From: Sphingomonadales bacterium
Lineage (GTDB): Bacteria > Pseudomonadota > Alphaproteobacteria > Sphingomonadales > Sphingomonadaceae
Direction: 5' to 3'
Assembly: GCA_027490095.1 (NCBI GenBank)
Contig: JAIXYT010000029.1
Span: forward strand, 1-64,000
DNA: 64,000 nucleotides
A program made the translations under genes and the position numbers. Below are positions 61,018-64,000 of the stretch, in pieces; position 1 is the first letter of the stretch, and each line of letters opens with the position of its first letter. The notes beneath the pieces are model-generated. The model made no database searches. It saw only the letters and a program-made list of their open reading frames with translations, and had not been told where the DNA came from.

Positions 61018-61317
61018 ATGTCGCGGGACATCTCGGCGAAGGGCAAACTTGCGGAATATCGCAGGTCGATCGACAACATCGACGCAGCGCTGGTGATGAT
61101 GCTGGCCGAACGCTTCAAGATCACCCAGAAGGTCGGCGCCTTCAAGGCCGAACAGGGCCTGCCCCCGGCCGATCCGGGCCGCGAGGACGAACAGATCACC
61201 CGCCTCCGCCGCCTCGCAGCCGAGGCAGACCTCGACCCCGAATTCTCGGAAAAGTTCCTGCGCTTCATTATCGACGAGGTCATCCGGCATCACCGCAGGG
61301 CCGGAAGCGAGAGCTAA
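61018..61317 (+). CDS. Chorismate mutase (AroQ class)
   Basis: A 99-residue all-helical monofunctional mutase converting chorismate to prephenate. YRRSIDNIDAALVMMLAERF, KITQKVGAFKAEQGLPPADP and EKFLRFIIDEVIRHHRR carry the AroQ helix pattern and active-site Arg/Lys residues. ATG 61018 follows AAAGG. Confidence 0.88.
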   Translation: MSRDISAKGKLAEYRRSIDNIDAALVMMLAERFKITQKVGAFKAEQGLPPADPGREDEQITRLRRLAAEADLDPEFSEKFLRFIIDEVIRHHRRAGSES

Positions 61318-61327
61318 GAGCCAAGAC

Positions 61328-61397
61328 GGGCCGCAAGGGCCCGCAAGCGCGACCGCGCGCCGCGGCAAGTGCCGCGCCCCCGCGGAGGGCTTCGCCC
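61328..61397 (+). repeat. Hairpin cluster between convergent genes
   Basis: GGGCC-gcaag-GGCCC (61328-61342), GCGC-gacc-GCGC, CGCGGC-aagt-GCCGCG (to 61376) and GGGC-ttc-GCCC (61387-61397). The 35 bases 61342-61376 match 24696-24730 with three differences, two of which are a compensatory pair in the last stem. Confidence 0.6.
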
Positions 61398-61404
61398 GTG
61401 AGCG

Positions 61405-62991
61405 CTAAAGCAACCATTCAAACGGCAGCAGCGCCAGCAGCCCCACCAGCGCCCGCTGGTGCCAGCGCGTGCCAGGCTCCTTCAGGTGCACCCTCTCCCC
61501 GGCCTCCGTCCGCTCCACCCACTGCAGCCTGCCATTCGAATCCAGCCGCACCCGATAGGCCCGCGCGGCCACCCCGCCCTCCATCGCGTCATGCAGCCCC
61601 TGCGCCATCGCCGGGCTTTCCACCAGGAACCCCAGCTCGGTGTTCAGCGCAACCGACCGCGGGTCGAAGTTGAAGCTCCCCACGAACAGCCGCTTGCCGT
61701 CCACCGCAAAGGTCTTCGCATGCAGCGACGAACCACTCGCCACCACCACCGGCCGGCCCCCGCCCGAAGGCCCGCTGCCGATCCCCAGCCGCAGCCGGCT
61801 CCGCCCGCCCGGCGCCGCCTTCAGCTCCCACAACCGCACCCCCGCCTCCAGCAGCGTCGCCCGGTGCCGCGCATAGCCCGCATGCACCGCCGCCACGTCG
61901 GTCGCCTCCAGCGCGTTCGTCATCACGTCCACGCCCAGGCCCTGCGCCGCCAGCCCCGCCAGCGCCGCGCAACCCTCGTTGCCCGGCACGAAATAGGCCG
62001 ACACCAGCGACAACCGCGCATCCGGCACCCCCACCCGCGCCGCCAGCCGTGATGCCAGCAGGTCCCGCTCGGCAACCGCCCCCTCGCCCTTCGCCGGATC
62101 GTCCGAAAACATCGTCACCCCGGTCCATTCGAACGGCAGATGCGCGCCCTCGGCCGCCTTCGCGGCAACGCTCGCCACAATCGCCTCGCCATAATCCCGC
62201 GCCACCGCCGCCCCGGCTGCCGCCCCAAGCTCGGCCCGCAGCGCCTCCAGCGACGCGCGCCGTGTCACGATCGCCCCCAGCGGATAGCTCGAAGGCGCCT
62301 CCCAATAGCGGTCGAAATCCGCCGACAGCGCCGCCACCACCGGCCCTGCGCCCAGCAGGTCCAGGTCCTCGAACTGGCTGTCCACGCTCGCGCCGAAATA
62401 TTCGTCGCCCACGTTCCGGCCGCCGATCACCGCAGCGCTCCCGTCGGCGATGAAGGCCTTGTTGTGCATCCGCCGATTGAGCCGCCGGAAGTCCATGATG
62501 TAGCCCAGCGCCTTCACGCGGCGGATCACGAAGGGGTTGAACAGCCGGACCTCGATTGCGGGATGCGTCTCCAGCGCGGCCAGCTCGCAGTCCAGCCCCG
62601 CCGTCCCATTGTCGTCCAGCAGCAGCCGCACCCGAACGCCACGGTCGGCTGCAGCCAGGATCTCCCCCAGCAGCAGCCGGCCGGAAACATCGCCGTGCCA
62701 GATGTAATATTGCAGGTCGAGGCTGCGTGTCGCCGCCCGGGCCAGTGCAGCGCGCGCGGCAAAGGCCTCCCGCCCATCCGGCAGCAGCAGCACGCCGCTC
62801 TTCCCCGGATGTGCGGCAGCGGCCGCCCCCAGCACGGTCCCCAGCCGGGTGCCGGCACCATCGAGCGCGCGCGAGTCCGGCCGCACCGGAAGCGGCGGCA
62901 GCGGGAACAGCAGGCGCAGCAGCAGGCCGGCCGCCAGCAGCCCACCCACCAGCGCGGCGATGGCAATCAGGATCGGCTGCAACAGGTCCAT
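61405..62991 (-). CDS. Phospholipase D-family cardiolipin synthase-like protein
   Basis: A 528-residue protein with an N-terminal membrane helix (ILIAIAALVGGLLAAGLLLR) and two HKD active sites: MHNKAFIADGSAAVIGGRNV and LHAKTFAVDGKRLFVGSFNF. NVGDEYFG and the paired motifs fit ClsC/YbhO-type transphosphatidylases rather than nucleases. ATG 62991 is preferred over GTG 62997. It is followed by an EEP-family gene, a pairing known from cls gene clusters. Confidence 0.88.
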   Translation of the reverse strand: MDLLQPILIAIAALVGGLLAAGLLLRLLFPLPPLPVRPDSRALDGAGTRLGTVLGAAAAAHPGKSGVLLLPDGREAFAARAALARAATRSLDLQYYIWHGDVSGRLLLGEILAAADRGVRVRLLLDDNGTAGLDCELAALETHPAIEVRLFNPFVIRRVKALGYIMDFRRLNRRMHNKAFIADGSAAVIGGRNVGDEYFGASVDSQFEDLDLLGAGPVVAALSADFDRYWEAPSSYPLGAIVTRRASLEALRAELGAAAGAAVARDYGEAIVASVAAKAAEGAHLPFEWTGVTMFSDDPAKGEGAVAERDLLASRLAARVGVPDARLSLVSAYFVPGNEGCAALAGLAAQGLGVDVMTNALEATDVAAVHAGYARHRATLLEAGVRLWELKAAPGGRSRLRLGIGSGPSGGGRPVVVASGSSLHAKTFAVDGKRLFVGSFNFDPRSVALNTELGFLVESPAMAQGLHDAMEGGVAARAYRVRLDSNGRLQWVERTEAGERVHLKEPGTRWHQRALVGLLALLPFEWLL

Positions 62992-63068
62992 GGCCACGAT
63001 TGACGGCAGCGGCCGCCCGCTGTCAACGCGCAGGGGCCCTTCACCCGTCCGGCAGCGCCGGCTTCACC

Positions 63069-63773
63069 TCAGTGGCGCGGCAGCGCCAACCGGACCCAGG
63101 TCGGCAGATGGTCCGACGCACGCGCCGCAAGCGGGCTGCGGTGCACACCCGAATCCACCACCGACAGATCATCCGACAGGAAGATGCGGTCCAGCGCAGC
63201 CAGCGGCCCCGAGGCCGGAAAACTGTGCCCGGTCGGCACCAGATGATGGTCTTCGGCAAAGTCCGCAATGCAGCCGGCCGCCGCCCGCCACTCGTTCATG
63301 TCCCCCATCAGCAGGGTCGGCATCGTATCGCGGGCCCGGATCGCATCCAGGATGGTGCGCGCCTGGCGCCGCCGCATCAGCCCGGAAAGGTCCAGATGCA
63401 TGCCCACCACCCGGATGGCCGACCCATCGACGTCGAACTCTGCAAGAACGGCGCCGCGCGGCTCCAGCGCCGGAATCTCGATGCGGGCATGACCGATCAG
63501 CTCGGCGCGCGGCCCGGCAAGGATCGCATTGCCGTGCCAGCCGATCGAGGCCGGCCGAACCCCCAGCGGAACGGCCTGGAGGCCGTGCGCCTTCAACAGG
63601 TCACGGGGCAGTGCCGTCGCCCGCTCGCCCAGCCGCCGGTCGGCTTCCTGCAGCACCACGATGTCGGGGCCGATCTCGGCCAGCACATCCAGGATGCGCT
63701 CGGGGCGGCGGCGGTAATCCCCGCCCACCGCCTTGCGGATATTGTAGCTGCAGGCAAGCAAGGGGACGGCCAT
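63069..63773 (-). CDS. Endonuclease/exonuclease/phosphatase (EEP) family protein
   Basis: A 234-residue metal-dependent phosphodiesterase fold. LLACSYNIRKAVGGDYRRRP, IVVLQEADRRLGERATALPR (metal Glu), HLDLSGLMRRRQA, LLMGDMNEWR (catalytic Asp-Asn) and ASDHLPTWVRL (terminal Asp-His) follow in order. Substrate unknown; EEP proteins next to PLD genes are suspected to act on lipid head groups. Confidence 0.88.
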   Translation of the reverse strand: MAVPLLACSYNIRKAVGGDYRRRPERILDVLAEIGPDIVVLQEADRRLGERATALPRDLLKAHGLQAVPLGVRPASIGWHGNAILAGPRAELIGHARIEIPALEPRGAVLAEFDVDGSAIRVVGMHLDLSGLMRRRQARTILDAIRARDTMPTLLMGDMNEWRAAAGCIADFAEDHHLVPTGHSFPASGPLAALDRIFLSDDLSVVDSGVHRSPLAARASDHLPTWVRLALPRH

Positions 63774-63790
63774 GGCCGATCCCCTGCTCT

Positions 63791-64000
63791 TCAGCGCCGG
63801 TCGAGCCCGGCGATCGCCGCGTCGGTCAGCCCGGCCAGCTCCTTGGACCGCGCGGCCAGCAGCGCCTCGGCGGCCTTCACCGTGATGTCGGCAGCGCGCG
63901 CCCGGAGCTCGGCCTCGGCGCCGCGGGCTTCGGCCGCGATCCGGTCCTCGGCCAGCTTGGTGCGGCGCGCGATGGCTTCCTCGGCATCCAGCCCGGCCTG
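63791..64000 (-). CDS. atpF: ATP synthase F0 subunit b or b' (C-terminal part)
   Basis: The last 69 residues of a protein running in from the right edge: AEDRIAAEARGAEAELRARA, then ADITVKAAEALLAARSKELA, LTDAAIAGLDRR and a stop at 63791-63793. The Ala/Glu/Arg-rich helix with ADITVKAAEALLA is the end of F0 subunit b (peripheral stalk), b or b' not decidable here. Confidence 0.75.
   Translation of the reverse strand, partial: QAGLDAEEAIARRTKLAEDRIAAEARGAEAELRARAADITVKAAEALLAARSKELAGLTDAAIAGLDRR

Overview
The window is a GC-rich chromosomal segment of an alphaproteobacterium, most likely in the order Sphingomonadales. The evidence is an exosortase V (XrtV) type cluster with its V-type EpsI and accessory protein, a PEPxxWA-type PEP-CTERM protein, an UrcA-family protein, an NDUFS4-like complex I subunit, a KorAB 2-oxoacid:ferredoxin oxidoreductase and long TonB-receptor and beta-barrel genes. 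Species cannot be fixed from the sequence alone.

Left part (1-16.7 kb). A truncated autotransporter-like gene reads off the left edge, divergent from a LuxR-type regulator and an HTH-TM-TPR regulator. From 3626 to 9546 lies a 5.9-kb integrative element in the 3' end of tRNA-Asn. It is bounded by a 21-bp repeat and carries a P4-type integrase, an unknown protein, an AlpA/excisionase-like protein, a small coupled ORF, a RepA-like ATPase, a frameshifted primase/Toprim gene and, as apparent cargo, a PEP-CTERM protein behind a near-consensus sigma-54 promoter. Beyond the tRNA come a class IV histone-deacetylase-like enzyme, a korA-X-korB operon with a low-GC unknown gene wedged between the subunits, a Tat-exported peptidase and an ECF sigma / anti-sigma-like / Spy-CpxP-like set.

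Middle (16.7-43.6 kb). A TonB receptor and TetR regulator diverge from a repeat-containing promoter region. They are followed by a winged-helix/TPR regulator, UrcA, a thioesterase, a D-amino-acid aminotransferase and a photolyase. The 24.9-43.6 kb block is an exopolysaccharide plus exosortase locus. Its left arm reads leftward from about 33.0 kb (outer-membrane beta barrel, Wza-like exporter, Wzz/GumC-like protein, degenerate BY-kinase, XrtV, EpsI, and separately a priming sugar transferase). Its right arm reads rightward from 33.6 kb (AAA ATPase, two GT2 glycosyltransferases, EpsD-type PPIase, rmlA, a 2OG-Fe(II) oxygenase, rmlC, rmlD, rmlB and a flippase-like membrane protein). Together these would make dTDP-rhamnose, assemble and export a rhamnose-containing polymer, and sort PEP-CTERM proteins. 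No Wzx flippase or Wzy polymerase was recognised.

Right part (43.8-64 kb). This is mostly housekeeping and catabolic genes: Dps, a triple-DUF3011 protein, argS, a SPOR protein, TusA, an SDR dienoyl-CoA reductase, an HhH protein, an MFS transporter, a D-aminoacylase-like amidohydrolase, a DsbA-like protein, a SnoaL/haloalkane-dehalogenase/hydrolase operon, tRNA-Arg(TCT), an NDUFS4-like subunit, HrpB, a polyprenyl diphosphate synthase, chorismate mutase, a PLD-type cardiolipin synthase-like enzyme, an EEP nuclease and the 3' end of an ATP synthase b-type subunit.

The most unusual non-coding signals are: (1) tandem 86-bp repeats behind tRNA-Arg, each starting with a copy of the tRNA 3' end, resembling the rtT repeats of E. 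coli tyrT; (2) two families of short stem-loops between convergent genes, with compensatory stem changes between copies and always the same orientation relative to the upstream stop codon; (3) the tRNA-borne element whose cargo is an exosortase substrate.
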